Of a DNA stretch of 64,000 nt, positions 10,574 through 20,242 are shown in pieces. The DNA is taken from positions 483,501-547,500 of the forward strand of contig NZ_CP029820.1 of assembly GCF_003226855.1 (NCBI RefSeq), in the 5' to 3' direction. The translations under genes were made by a program, and so were the position numbers. The notes beneath the pieces are model-generated. The model made no database searches. It was not told the DNA's origin and saw nothing but the letters and a program-made list of their open reading frames with translations. How positions within the stretch are numbered: position 1 is the stretch's first letter; each line of letters opens with the position of its first letter. This DNA is from Blattabacterium sp. (Cryptocercus kyebangensis) (GTDB taxonomy: Bacteria > Bacteroidota > Bacteroidia > Flavobacteriales > Blattabacteriaceae).

Positions 10574-11371
10574 TCATAATATTGGATCCAAACAAATAAA
10601 TAATAATATAAAATTCCAGGCTCTCAAAATATTTAAGATTGGATAATCTGTTAAATCAAATTTTATAGGAACGATAGAAACGTATCCATTTTTTAATGCC
10701 CATTCATCCGTATCTGATTTTTTATCAAAATTAATGAAATCTCCAATTAACCAATAATAAGTTCTTCCTTTTGGATTACAACGTTTATCAAAACTTTCTT
10801 TCCATTTCGCTTCTGCCTGCCTGCATATTTTAATTCCTTTTATTTTTTTTTTTGGAATATTTACATTAAGACTAATGCACCCTTTTGAGATAGGATTATA
10901 AAGAATTGTTTTTACAATTTTACATACATATTTTTTGGATGGTTCAAAATCTGCGTTCCAATCAAAATCCAAAAGAGAGAAACCAACAGATGGAATACCC
11001 TCTATTCCAGCTTCTATTACTGCAGAAATTGTTCCAGAATACATAATATTTATGGAAGAGTTCGATCCATGATTAATTCCAGAAACACAAATATCAGGTT
11101 TTCTTGGAAGTATGTTACTAATGGCTAATTTTACACAATCAACAGGCGTCCCTGAACATTCCCATTCTTTTTGACATCCATTATCTATTTGTACAGAATC
11201 ACAATATAAAACTGTATCCATAGTTATGGCATGTCCTACTCCAGATTTAGGTTTATTTGGAGCAACAACATAGACTTCTCCTAAAGAATTCATAACCTGA
11301 ACAAGAGCTCGAATACCTGGAGCGATAATTCCATCATCGTTTGTCACTAAAATAATTGGTTTTTTTTTCAT
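10574..11371 (-). CDS. surE: 5'/3'-nucleotidase SurE
   Basis: Metal-dependent nucleoside monophosphate phosphatase. The N-terminal metal site LVTNDDGIIAPGI has the two adjacent aspartates near residues 11-12. The family block VSGINHGSNSSINIMYSGT with the conserved Asn follows near residue 95. The 265-residue length is usual for Bacteroidetes SurE. It is head-to-head with the C-terminal protease on the plus strand (56-base gap) and sits 18 bases upstream of ruvB. Confidence 0.94.
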   Translation of the reverse strand: MKKKPIILVTNDDGIIAPGIRALVQVMNSLGEVYVVAPNKPKSGVGHAITMDTVLYCDSVQIDNGCQKEWECSGTPVDCVKLAISNILPRKPDICVSGINHGSNSSINIMYSGTISAVIEAGIEGIPSVGFSLLDFDWNADFEPSKKYVCKIVKTILYNPISKGCISLNVNIPKKKIKGIKICRQAEAKWKESFDKRCNPKGRTYYWLIGDFINFDKKSDTDEWALKNGYVSIVPIKFDLTDYPILNILRAWNFILLFICLDPIL

Positions 11372-11427
11372 TTTTTCATAAAGGATATAAATATTTGTAA
11401 TTTTATTATTTATTAATCAGTATCAGT

Positions 11428-13518
11428 ATGATTGTAGATTTTAAATTTAAAAATATAATAATTGGTTTTATTTCTACTTTTTTATTAAGTTTTTGTTCTC
11501 CCAAAGGAGAAGAAGAAAATAATAGTATTATACTAAAAAAAATATACAAAATACTTTATTTTTTACACCCTAGTCCTATTAAGATTAATAATGATTTTTC
11601 CAAAAAAGTATATCAAAAATATTTTGAAAATTTAGATTTTCAAAAACGTTTTTTTCTTAAGAAAGATCTAGAATATATCTCTTACTATAGAGAAAAAATA
11701 GATGATTATTGGATAAATGGAGACCCAATATTTTTTAATATTACGATAAATCGTTTTTATCAAAGAATAAAAGAAGTGGAAAATTTTTGTTTTGAAATTT
11801 TAAAAAAACCTTTTGATTTCAATAAAAAAGAAATGTTTGTCCCTGGAGAATATAAATATTTTTATCCTAAAAATAAAAAAGAATGGATAGAAGAATGGAG
11901 AAAATATTTAAAATATTTAACTCTTATGGAAATAGCCACTTCAATAAATACAAAGAAAAAGATTTTTCAAAATTCCAAAAAGAATATTTGGAAGAATCTT
12001 TTTCTTAATAAAGAAAAGAAATCAAGAAAAAAAGTGGAAGAGGATATCCGGGAATATTTCAGAAAATTAAAAATGAAAAAAAAAATAGACTGGTTTCCTA
12101 TGTACGTAAATACTATTATATCCCAGTATGATCCTCATACTATTTATTTTTCTACTAAAGAAAAGGAAAATTTTGATCTGAATATATCTGGTAAAACAGA
12201 AGGAATTGGTGCTGAATTACAAGATTATAAAGGTTATGCCACTGTTGTAAAACTCATTGTTGGTGGACCTGCATGGAAAAGTAAAAGAATAGATATAGGA
12301 GATAAAATTATTCGAGTAGCAAAAAATCCAAATTCAGAATCTAAAAATATTATAGGAATGTTATTAGAAAATTCCGTTCGTCTTATAAGAGGAAAAAAAG
12401 GAAGTAAAGTAAAATTAACAATTCAAAAAAAAAATGGTTCTATAGAAGAAGTTATAATTATTAGGGATATTATTGAAAAAGAAGAAACTTTCGCAAAAAG
12501 TGTCATATTATTGGATAATAATAAAAATAAATATGGTTTAATTCATTTGCCAGAATTTTATTTTAATCCTGAAAATAAAAATGGAAGAAATGCAGCTAAA
12601 GATATGAAAAACATCATTCAAGAATTAAAAAAAGAAAAAATTAAAGGTCTTATTCTTGATATAAGAAACAATGGAGGAGGCTCTTTAGATACTGTTGTTA
12701 AAATTTCAGGTTTATTCTTAGGGAAAGTCCCTATAGTACAAGTAAGGCTATCTTATGGAAAGAAGAAGATCATCAAAAACAAAGAGGATCATGTCCTTTG
12801 GAAAGGACCACTCGTTATTCTTGTAAACAAATTATCTGCTTCTGCATCAGAGATACTCGCTGCTTCTATAGCAGATTATAAAAGAGGAATCATTGTTGGA
12901 AGCGATCAAACATATGGAAAAGGGACTGTTCAAACATTTTATCCATTAAACAGATTTTTATTTTCTAAGAAAGAATTGGGTTATTTAAAATTTACCATGA
13001 ATAAATTTTATCGCGTAAATGGAAGTTCTACTCAATTAAAAGGCGTAAATTCAGATATAGTTATCCCAGATAATATTCCTTTTTCCATCATTTTTATGGA
13101 AAAAGATAAACCAAATTCCATGATATGGGATCGTATTGATTCTATTCCTTATCAACCTTGGAAAGGAAAAATAGATTTGGAAAAAATAAAGTTAAAAAGT
13201 CTAAATCGTTTGAAAAAACATCAGGAAATAAATACTATATATAAAACTATACAATTATTAGAAAAAAAATTTCTAAAGAAAAGAAACTTTCCTCTAAATT
13301 GGAAAGATTTCTATTATGATAATTTAAAAATAAAAAAAAGGAATGAAAACTTTCAAAAGTTAAAAAATTACTTAAATATATATGGATTGCGAGCTTATCC
13401 TCCATCTTATAAAATTATTTCAAAATATAAATTGGAAAAAAAAGAGTGGGAAAATAATTTATTGAAAGACTTTCATATAGCAGAATGTGTGAATATTTTA
13501 CGGGATTTTAATGAATAA
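11428..13518 (+). CDS. prc: Carboxy-terminal processing protease (Tsp/Prc-like, S41 family)
   Basis: Envelope serine protease that trims protein C-termini in the periplasm. The 696-residue product begins with a hydrophobic signal segment (IIIGFISTFLLSFCS). A Cys follows it, which could be lipidated although the lipobox is not canonical. A long helical N-terminal Tsp domain is followed by a PDZ domain near 235-320 and the S41 core. The core contains LILDIRNNGGGSLD, the nucleophile region LSASASEILAAS and the general-base Lys in YGKGTVQTF. The domain order matches the large Bacteroidetes Tsp proteases. It is transcribed alone on the plus strand, divergent from surE and convergent with gyrA. The symbol follows the E. 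coli homologue. Confidence 0.9.
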   Translation: MIVDFKFKNIIIGFISTFLLSFCSPKGEEENNSIILKKIYKILYFLHPSPIKINNDFSKKVYQKYFENLDFQKRFFLKKDLEYISYYREKIDDYWINGDPIFFNITINRFYQRIKEVENFCFEILKKPFDFNKKEMFVPGEYKYFYPKNKKEWIEEWRKYLKYLTLMEIATSINTKKKIFQNSKKNIWKNLFLNKEKKSRKKVEEDIREYFRKLKMKKKIDWFPMYVNTIISQYDPHTIYFSTKEKENFDLNISGKTEGIGAELQDYKGYATVVKLIVGGPAWKSKRIDIGDKIIRVAKNPNSESKNIIGMLLENSVRLIRGKKGSKVKLTIQKKNGSIEEVIIIRDIIEKEETFAKSVILLDNNKNKYGLIHLPEFYFNPENKNGRNAAKDMKNIIQELKKEKIKGLILDIRNNGGGSLDTVVKISGLFLGKVPIVQVRLSYGKKKIIKNKEDHVLWKGPLVILVNKLSASASEILAASIADYKRGIIVGSDQTYGKGTVQTFYPLNRFLFSKKELGYLKFTMNKFYRVNGSSTQLKGVNSDIVIPDNIPFSIIFMEKDKPNSMIWDRIDSIPYQPWKGKIDLEKIKLKSLNRLKKHQEINTIYKTIQLLEKKFLKKRNFPLNWKDFYYDNLKIKKRNENFQKLKNYLNIYGLRAYPPSYKIISKYKLEKKEWENNLLKDFHIAECVNILRDFNE

Positions 13519-13545
13519 AAAAGTCATCTTAATTTTTTCTATTTT

Positions 13546-15987
13546 TTAAATTACCTGTTTTTTATAAATTTTTTCTACATCAGCAATTGCATCATTTTCT
13601 TTTATATTTACTAATCTTACCCCTTGTGTGGATCTACCCATAACTCGTATATCCGATACTGGAATACGGATGATTATTCCCGATTTTTTAATAATCATTA
13701 AATCATCTGGATCCTTTACATGTTTTATAGAAATTAAACTACCTGTTTTTTTAGTAATATTTATAGTTTTTATCCCTTTTCCTCCACGATTAGTAATTCG
13801 ATAATCTTTTAGATTTGATCTTTTTCCATACCCTTTATCCGAAACAACCAAAACATTTCCTTTTTCCTCTTCTTTTACGCATATCATTCCAATTACAATA
13901 TCATCTATTTTTAGATTAATCCCTATTACTCCAGAAGAAGTTCTTCCAGTTGTACGAACATTATTCTCTGAAAAACGAATGATCCTTCCACTTTTTACAG
14001 CAATAAAAACATGACTTTTCCCCTTAGTTAAAATTGCTTCTAATAAGGAATCTCCTTCTCGAATTATAATAGCCTTTATTCCATCTTTTCTAGGACGTGA
14101 ATAGTTTTCTAAAGATGTTTTTTTAATAATTCCTTTTTGAGTAACCATAATAACAGAATGATTCTGAACATATTTTTTATCTGTAAGATTTCCAGTTAAT
14201 ATGTATGCATTTACTTTATCATCTTTTTGTATATGAATCATATTTTGTATAGCTCTTCCTTTAGAAATTTTAGATCCTTCTGGTATTTCATAGACTCTTA
14301 ACCAAAAACATTTCCCTTTTTCTGTAAAAAAAAGTAGATATTGATGATTAGTAGCTATGAGAAGATGATTTAAAAAATCCGATTCTCTAGCAGTAGCTCC
14401 TCTATTTCCTACGCCTCCTCTTCCTTGACATTTGTATTCCGATAAAGAAGTCCTTTTTATATATCCAGCATGAGAAATAGTAAGGACGACCTGTTCGTCA
14501 TCAATAAGATCTTCTATGTGGACTTCATTTCCTAAGTAATCTATTTTTGTACGACGCCCATCTTGATATTTTTCTTTGATATCTAAAAGTTCTTTTTTAA
14601 TAATTTGCATTCTTATAGAATGTTTTAATAAAACATTTTCCAAAAATTCTATATTTTGGACTAATTCTTCATATTCTTTTTTAATTTTATTAATTTCTAA
14701 AGAAGTAAGACTTTGTAAGCGAAGATCTAAAATAGATTTAGATTGATTTTTAGATAATTTAAATTTTTGAATAAGTCTATCACAAGCTTCATTATGATCT
14801 TTAGATTCTTTAATTAATTCAATCATTTTATCTAAATGATCTAATATTTTTAAAAAACCTATCAAAGTGTGAACTCTATCTTTATATTTTTTCAATTCGT
14901 ATTGAGTACGACGAATAATAACATCATGACGATGAGCGACAAAATGTTGTATGAGATCTTTAATATTTAGTTGAACGGGCTTCCCATTAACTAATGCAAT
15001 ATTATTAACATTAAAGTAAGTTTGTAAAGAAGTATATTTGAATAAATTATTCAATAATACATTAGAATTTGTATTTTGTTTAAGCATATATACTATTCGT
15101 AATCCATTTCTATCAGATTCATCACGAATTTGATAGATTCCATCCATTTTTCCCTCTTTCATTAACTCTACAGTTCTATTAATCATTTCTGATTTATTGA
15201 CTTGATAAGGAATTTCATCTACAATGATGCATTGTCTACCCTGAATTTCTTCAAAATGAACTTTTGCGCGTAATACAATACGACCTTTTCCAGTATGAAA
15301 GGCTTTTTTTACTCCATCATATCCATAAATAATTCCTCCTGTAGGAAAATCTGGAGCTTTAATATATTCCATTATTTGTTCTATAGATATATGATTGTTA
15401 TCAATATATGCGCAAATTGCTTTAATAGTTTCTTTTAAATTATGAGGTGGAATATTGGTAGCCATTCCTACGGCTATTCCCGAAGAACCATTAATTAAAA
15501 GATTTGGAATACGTGTAGGTAATACCGTAGGTTCTTCTAAAGAATCATCAAAATTAAGTTTCATATCCACCGTATCTTTTTTTATATCCGATAACATTTC
15601 TTCAGATATTTTTTTCATTCTAACTTCCGTATAACGCATTGCTGCAGGTGGATCCGCATCTAATGAACCAAAATTTCCTTGTCCATCTATTAATGGATAA
15701 CGAAGAATCCATTTTTGCGCCATACGAACCATAGTATCATAAACAGAAATATCTCCATGTGGATGGTATTTCCCTAGTACTTCTCCAACAATACGAGCCG
15801 ATTTTTTATAAGAATTTTTAGAAAAAATTCCTAATTGGAACATTCCATATAGAACTCTCCTGTGTACAGGTTTTAATCCATCTCTTGCATCAGGAAGAGC
15901 TCTGGATACAATCACTGACATAGAATAGTCTATGTAAGAGGATTTCATTTCTTCTTCAATATTAATAGGAATTAATTTTTCTCCCAT
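13546..15987 (-). CDS. gyrA: DNA gyrase subunit A
   Basis: Breakage-reunion subunit of the type II topoisomerase that introduces negative supercoils. The catalytic tyrosine is Tyr119 in [10 protein letters not shown], and the quinolone-pocket region [11 protein letters not shown] lies near residues 75-85. The C-terminal beta-pinwheel carries the GyrA box QGRGGVG, which separates it from ParC. At 813 residues it lacks a long acidic tail. It is convergent with the protease gene (27-base gap) and about 100 bases downstream of aroB. No defect is seen. Confidence 0.96.
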   Translation of the reverse strand: MGEKLIPINIEEEMKSSYIDYSMSVIVSRALPDARDGLKPVHRRVLYGMFQLGIFSKNSYKKSARIVGEVLGKYHPHGDISVYDTMVRMAQKWILRYPLIDGQGNFGSLDADPPAAMRYTEVRMKKISEEMLSDIKKDTVDMKLNFDDSLEEPTVLPTRIPNLLINGSSGIAVGMATNIPPHNLKETIKAICAYIDNNHISIEQIMEYIKAPDFPTGGIIYGYDGVKKAFHTGKGRIVLRAKVHFEEIQGRQCIIVDEIPYQVNKSEMINRTVELMKEGKMDGIYQIRDESDRNGLRIVYMLKQNTNSNVLLNNLFKYTSLQTYFNVNNIALVNGKPVQLNIKDLIQHFVAHRHDVIIRRTQYELKKYKDRVHTLIGFLKILDHLDKMIELIKESKDHNEACDRLIQKFKLSKNQSKSILDLRLQSLTSLEINKIKKEYEELVQNIEFLENVLLKHSIRMQIIKKELLDIKEKYQDGRRTKIDYLGNEVHIEDLIDDEQVVLTISHAGYIKRTSLSEYKCQGRGGVGNRGATARESDFLNHLLIATNHQYLLFFTEKGKCFWLRVYEIPEGSKISKGRAIQNMIHIQKDDKVNAYILTGNLTDKKYVQNHSVIMVTQKGIIKKTSLENYSRPRKDGIKAIIIREGDSLLEAILTKGKSHVFIAVKSGRIIRFSENNVRTTGRTSSGVIGINLKIDDIVIGMICVKEEEKGNVLVVSDKGYGKRSNLKDYRITNRGGKGIKTINITKKTGSLISIKHVKDPDDLMIIKKSGIIIRIPVSDIRVMGRSTQGVRLVNIKENDAIADVEKIYKKQVI

Positions 15988-16087
15988 TTTATATAGTTGT
16001 ATTATTTAGCATAAGTATAAGTAAAGTAAAGAAAAATAGATCATTAATATAAAAAATATTAATCAATTAAGAAAAAAAAATAAATCT

Positions 16088-17152
16088 TTATTTTTTTTGG
16101 AAAAAACTTTCCTTGATTAAGGAATAAGGGACTTGACAGTTGTAAGAGCAAATTCCTATTTTTTTTAATAAAGAAAATTGAATTTTATTTTTCTCATTTT
16201 TTTTATCATGTTCCATGATAAAAAAAAGTTTATCAATTTCTAAATTATATATTTTTTCAATTGGATAAAATCTAGAAAGAATCGATTTTATTTCTTGATA
16301 ATCATTTATAGACAATCCATTGATTTTGTAAGATAGCCAAGATTCATATATCATTCCCATAGCGATTGCGATACCATGTAAAAGTTTTTCTTTTTTAGAA
16401 TCTAGAAAATAACTTTCTAAAGCATGACCTATAGTATGCCCAAAATTAAGAATTTTCCTTAATCCTTTTTCTTTAGGATCTTTTTCTACAATTTTATTTT
16501 TTATCAATATAGATTGATAGATTAAATCTTTCCATTTATTTTGATCCTTATTCATTTGATATTTTTTCATATCAATCCAAAAATTTTCATCTGCTATTAA
16601 TCCATGTTTAAACATCTCTGCCATTCCTGAAATAAATTCTTTTTCAGGAAGAGTTTTTAAAAAAAAAGGATCAATCATTAAAAATTCTGGACAATAGAAA
16701 GTCCCTATTTCATTTTTAATAGATTCTAAATTAATTCCAGTTTTAGATCCTATAGAGGCATCTACCATCCCTAATAACGTTGTAGGAATATTAATAAAAC
16801 GAACTCCTCTTTTAAACACAGAAGCCACAAATCCACCAATATCTGTAATCACCCCACCTCCTAAATTAATAATTAAACTACTTCTATTTGCCTTAAAATT
16901 TTCCATATATTTCCATATTCGAATACATGTATAAATGTTTTTTTCTTTTTCTCCTGGTTTAATTTGAATAATGTTAGATTTTTCTAAAAAATTTATATGA
17001 TGGAAAAGAATTGGAAGACAATGAATATAGGTACAATGATCTACTAGAATAAATGTATTTTTTATGGAATCTATATGATTAAGTAGATAATTTTCCAATT
17101 TTTGATAAGCTTTTTCATTAAAGAATAGAATTTTTGTATTATCACAAAACAT
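16088..17152 (-). CDS. aroB: 3-dehydroquinate synthase
   Basis: Second step of the shikimate pathway, cyclising DAHP to 3-dehydroquinate with NAD and zinc. Seen: the NAD-binding block LGGGVITDIGGFVASVFKRG, the motif NIPTTLLGMVDASIGSKTG, and zinc ligands in EMFKHG, NFGHTIGHALE and LLHGIAIAMG. The 354 residues are the normal length. Retention indicates that chorismate, and so some aromatic amino acids or folate, is still made. It is flanked by a gene-poor stretch holding a small membrane ORF. Confidence 0.95.
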   Translation of the reverse strand: MFCDNTKILFFNEKAYQKLENYLLNHIDSIKNTFILVDHCTYIHCLPILFHHINFLEKSNIIQIKPGEKEKNIYTCIRIWKYMENFKANRSSLIINLGGGVITDIGGFVASVFKRGVRFINIPTTLLGMVDASIGSKTGINLESIKNEIGTFYCPEFLMIDPFFLKTLPEKEFISGMAEMFKHGLIADENFWIDMKKYQMNKDQNKWKDLIYQSILIKNKIVEKDPKEKGLRKILNFGHTIGHALESYFLDSKKEKLLHGIAIAMGMIYESWLSYKINGLSINDYQEIKSILSRFYPIEKIYNLEIDKLFFIMEHDKKNEKNKIQFSLLKKIGICSYNCQVPYSLIKESFFQKK

Positions 17153-17479
17153 AAAAATAAAGTCGTTTTTTTATACTTAATACCAACAAAATTAACCAAT
17201 TTATTATAATAGATAATAGAAATAAAGATGATTATAATCAAGATTAATCAATAAAGTGAAATATTTGGTATAACCAAAAAATCATAAAGATAAAAAAAAC
17301 GATTATAAAAAATATATTTGGACCCCATCCTAAAATATTAATAAATTTGAATAAAAATTCCATAAAAAAAATATAATGTTTTTAATTAAAAATAAATATT
17401 TTTTAACTTCTATTGAAAGAAATGAAAATATTTAATTTTTCTTTTAAGTTTATAAGAATATCATATTCAACATAATAAA
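17153..17479. other. Gene-poor stretch between aroB and the DedA gene
   Basis: These 327 bases separate aroB (minus) from a divergently placed DedA gene (plus). The only coding signal I can find is a 39-codon minus-strand ORF at 17244-17363, listed separately. The remainder is extremely AT-rich, with no tRNA, no long hairpin and no recognisable gene remnant. The right-hand 100 bases presumably hold the promoter of the DedA gene. Confidence 0.6.
17244..17363 (-). CDS. Small single-pass membrane protein of 39 residues, unrecognised
   Basis: A complete ATG-to-TAA reading frame on the minus strand, lying 91 bases downstream of the aroB start region and upstream of nothing else. The product starts MEFLFKFINILGWGPN, continues with a strongly hydrophobic helix (IFFIIVFFIFMIFWLYQI) and ends FHFID. 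One membrane helix preceded by a Gly-Trp-Gly-Pro-Asn turn is visible. The design (amphipathic start, Trp-containing turn, helix ending WLYQ) recalls the very short Flavobacteriia membrane proteins of the DUF6341 kind. That comparison is from memory and is weak. There is no Shine-Dalgarno, as expected for this phylum. In such AT-rich DNA, Phe/Ile-rich ORFs also arise by chance, so this is a candidate only. Confidence 0.45.
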   Translation of the reverse strand: MEFLFKFINILGWGPNIFFIIVFFIFMIFWLYQIFHFID

Positions 17480-18133
17480 ATGTCAGATATTTGGGATTTC
17501 TTTCAGCACTTATTCAATCCTAGATGGATTTTTTTATATTTTGGAAATACAGCTTTATTTATTCTTTTAGCCATTGTTTTTGCAGAAACAGGATTTTTTA
17601 TTGGGTTTTTCTTACCAGGTGATTCCTTGTTATTCACTGCTGGAATTTTCGGAGAAGATTTATGCAAAAATTTTTATAATGTTCCATTTTTTGTAATTAT
17701 TTTAATTGTTGCAGGAGTAGCTGTTCTTGGAAATATGCAAGGATACTGGCTTGGATATAAATCTGGAAATTTATTGTATAAAAAGAAAGATACCTTTCTT
17801 TTTAAGAAAAAACATCTTATCATAGCAAAATTATTTTATAATAAATATAAAACAACAGCGCTGATCATGAGTCGTTTTCTTCCAATTCTTCGTACTTTTG
17901 CTCCCATTGTAGCAGGTGCAATACGTATTGACTTTAAAAAATTTATGATCTATAATATTATTGGAGCTCTTTCTTGGACTTTTTCGATTATGTTAGCTGG
18001 ACATTACCTAGACAAAAATTTTCCAGAATTAAAAAATCATCTAGAATGGATTATTTTGTTGATTGTTCTGATGACTACATTACCAATATTACTTAAATTA
18101 AAAATAAACAAAAAGAAAAAAATCCTTATCTAA
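17480..18133 (+). CDS. DedA family (SNARE-associated/VTT) membrane protein
   Basis: Integral inner-membrane protein of 217 residues with several hydrophobic helices. The family core is recognisable: ETGFFIGFFLPGDSLLFTAG near residues 37-56, the glycine-rich LGNMQGYWLGYKSG, and SRFLPILRTFAPIVAGAIRI with the conserved Arg and Pro. DedA proteins are linked to undecaprenyl-phosphate or lipid translocation and envelope integrity in other bacteria. The exact substrate here cannot be told. It is convergent with tadA (3-base gap). The C-terminus is lysine-rich and cytosolic. Confidence 0.9.
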   Translation: MSDIWDFFQHLFNPRWIFLYFGNTALFILLAIVFAETGFFIGFFLPGDSLLFTAGIFGEDLCKNFYNVPFFVIILIVAGVAVLGNMQGYWLGYKSGNLLYKKKDTFLFKKKHLIIAKLFYNKYKTTALIMSRFLPILRTFAPIVAGAIRIDFKKFMIYNIIGALSWTFSIMLAGHYLDKNFPELKNHLEWIILLIVLMTTLPILLKLKINKKKKILI

Positions 18134-18136
18134 TAT

Positions 18137-18595
18137 TTATGAATATTTATGAATTCTTTTAAAGAAAAAAAATTTTTTTAGAAGACTACTACATTGATTT
18201 TTCATAATTCCAGATAAAAATTTCGTTCTTGGATGCAATTTTATACCTGTATATAAAAATCCCATTTTAGAATTTTTTGCTCCACATACAACTCTCCCAA
18301 TTTGAGATAAAAATAAGGCACCTGCACACATAATACAGGGTTCGATAGTTACATATAATGTGCATTCTCGTATATATTTTTTTCCTAAAAAATTAGAAGC
18401 TAAGTGAATTCCTAACATTTCTGCATGTGCGGTTATATCACCTAAAGTTTCGGTTAAATTATGAGCTCTAGCTATGACCACATTTTCATATGTAATTGCA
18501 GCTCCTATAGGAACTTCATTTTCATGAAAAGCGATCAAAGCCTCTTCAAGAGCAATTTTCATAAAATAAAGATCCTTTATTATCATTAGAATCAA
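18137..18595 (-). CDS. tadA: tRNA-specific adenosine deaminase
   Basis: Deaminates the wobble adenosine of tRNA-Arg(ACG) to inosine, an essential step in most bacteria. The zinc deaminase motifs are HAEMLG (metal His and proton-shuttling Glu) and EPCIMCAGAL (two metal Cys). The 152 residues match TadA rather than guanine or cytidine deaminases. The first ATG lies 4 bases after the rplY stop. A second ATG three codons later (MIIKDLYFM) or the later MKIALEEAL would also give plausible TadA N-termini. It is the last gene of a prs-rplY-tadA minus-strand unit. Confidence 0.92.
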   Translation of the reverse strand: MILMIIKDLYFMKIALEEALIAFHENEVPIGAAITYENVVIARAHNLTETLGDITAHAEMLGIHLASNFLGKKYIRECTLYVTIEPCIMCAGALFLSQIGRVVCGAKNSKMGFLYTGIKLHPRTKFLSGIMKNQCSSLLKKFFFFKRIHKYS

Positions 18596-18599
18596 AACT

Positions 18600-19259
18600 T
18601 TATTTTTTTATCTTCTTTTTTTTGTTGTCTTTTTGAGATTCTTGAGATTCTTGAGATTCTTGAGATTCTTGAGATTCTTTACTGCTAGGATCCGTTGTTT
18701 TTTCTTCAGTTTCAGTAGTTATACGAGAGTGTTTAACTCTCGCTATAAGAGTATTTATAGGATGTAAAATAGTATATCCTTTTGGATATATATCTTTCAC
18801 TGTAATTTTTCCTCCTATATCTAAATTACTAATATCCAATTTTATATATTCTGGAAAAAAAGAAGGAATAGCTTTTACTTTTAATTTTCTAATCGGAGAA
18901 TAATATTCTCCTCCTTTAGAAACACCAATAGGTCTTCCAAAGGTTTTTACAGGAATTTCTAATATAATAGATTTTTTTTCCTCAATTTTACAAAAATCAG
19001 CATGCAATATTTTTTCACTAATAGGATCGAATTGAATTTCTTTTTGAACGGCCTTTATATTTTCTCCTTCTATTTGAATGTTAACCCAATGTATTTTTGA
19101 TGTATATACTAAATTTTTGAAACTTTCTAATGAAGTAGAAAATGGAATGTTGATATTTTTTCCATATAAAATACAAGGAACTTCTCCGGAAGATCGAATT
19201 GATTCAATCGATTTTTTTCCTATATTTCTTTTTTTTCCGTATATATTTATATATTGCAT
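18600..19259 (-). CDS. rplY: 50S ribosomal protein L25 (CTC/TL5 form)
   Basis: Binds 5S rRNA in the large subunit. The 219-residue two-domain CTC-type protein has an N-terminal L25 domain (GEVPCILYGKNINIPF, IQFDPISEKILHADF) and a C-terminal beta domain ending near the TVKDIYPKGYTIL segment. The last 25 or so residues are a charged tail in which the triplet Glu-Ser-Gln is repeated five times in a row, then lysines. It follows prs by 12 bases. The tail repeat is encoded by a 9-base tandem repeat listed separately. Confidence 0.93.
   Translation of the reverse strand: MQYINIYGKKRNIGKKSIESIRSSGEVPCILYGKNINIPFSTSLESFKNLVYTSKIHWVNIQIEGENIKAVQKEIQFDPISEKILHADFCKIEEKKSIILEIPVKTFGRPIGVSKGGEYYSPIRKLKVKAIPSFFPEYIKLDISNLDIGGKITVKDIYPKGYTILHPINTLIARVKHSRITTETEEKTTDPSSKESQESQESQESQESQKDNKKKKIKK
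18633..18677. repeat. Five perfect copies of a 9-base unit inside rplY
   Basis: The plus-strand unit TTGAGATTC occurs five times head to tail without a mismatch. On the coding (minus) strand it gives five Glu-Ser-Gln triplets in the low-complexity tail of L25. Because the unit is three codons long, changes in copy number would leave the frame open. It is the cleanest minisatellite seen in the window. Confidence 0.95.
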
Positions 19260-19271
19260 ATCAAATTAAAT

Positions 19272-20207
19272 TTAAATTATAAATTTTTTACTTATAGATT
19301 CGTCATTATGTACAGATTTCATTACTTCTGCAAAAAGTGGAGCACAGGATAATATCTTTATTTTAGATACTTTATTTATTTTTAAAGGAATAGAATCTGT
19401 TATTACCAATTCTTCAAGATATGATTTCCTTATTTTTTCATATGAATATCCTGATAAAACTGGATGAGTAGCTATAGCACGTACACTTTTAGCTCCTTTT
19501 TTTTTGATTAGATTAGCGGCTTCTGTTAAAGTTCCAGCTGTATCCACCATATCATCTATGAGTATGATATTTTTTTCTTTCACATTTCCAATAAGATTCA
19601 TAAATTCTATTTCATTTGCTTTTTTTCTTTCTTTATAACATATAACTACATCTGTTCCTAAATAACCAGCATAACTCCTAGCTCTTTTTGCTCCTCCCAT
19701 ATCTGGAGAAGCAATGGTTAGTTGGTCCATATTTAATTTTTTAATATAATCAATAAATATTCTAGATGCATACAAATGATCTACAGGAATATCAAAAAAT
19801 CCCTGAATTTGATCTGCATGAAGATCCATCGTCATGACCCTAGTAGCTCCTGAGGCCACCATTAAATTAGCTACAAGCTTGGCGGCAATAGGAGTTCTTG
19901 GTTGATCTTTATGATCTTGTCTTGCCCATCCAAAATAGGGAATAACAAGTGTTATATTATGAGCAGAGGCCCTACGTGCTGCATCACACATTAAAAGTAA
20001 TTCCATTAAATTATCTACTGGAGGAAAAGTAGATCCAATCAAAAAAACTCGTGATCCACGAACAGATTGTTCAAAACATGGTGTATATTCTCTATCACTA
20101 AATTCTAAAAAACGAATTTTTCCAAGAAAATTACCATAATAATAGGCTATCTTCTCTGATAGTTTTAATCCACTTCTTGTAGAAAAGAAGAGTACCTTTT
20201 GATTCAT
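19272..20207 (-). CDS. prs: Ribose-phosphate pyrophosphokinase (PRPP synthase)
   Basis: Makes PRPP from ribose 5-phosphate and ATP, supplying the PurF and PyrE reactions encoded in this window. The 311-residue sequence has the ATP/metal region YFGWARQDHKDQPRTP, the catalytic MTMDLHADQIQGFFD loop and the PRPP-binding ILIDDMVDTAGTL. It is the first gene of the prs-rplY-tadA unit, the common Bacteroidetes pairing of prs with the L25 gene. It is divergent from thyA, with only 14 bases between the annotated ORF starts. Confidence 0.96.
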   Translation of the reverse strand: MNQKVLFFSTRSGLKLSEKIAYYYGNFLGKIRFLEFSDREYTPCFEQSVRGSRVFLIGSTFPPVDNLMELLLMCDAARRASAHNITLVIPYFGWARQDHKDQPRTPIAAKLVANLMVASGATRVMTMDLHADQIQGFFDIPVDHLYASRIFIDYIKKLNMDQLTIASPDMGGAKRARSYAGYLGTDVVICYKERKKANEIEFMNLIGNVKEKNIILIDDMVDTAGTLTEAANLIKKKGAKSVRAIATHPVLSGYSYEKIRKSYLEELVITDSIPLKINKVSKIKILSCAPLFAEVMKSVHNDESISKKFII

Positions 20208-20242
20208 AATTATATTTTTTTATGCAAAAATACTTTTTAAAG

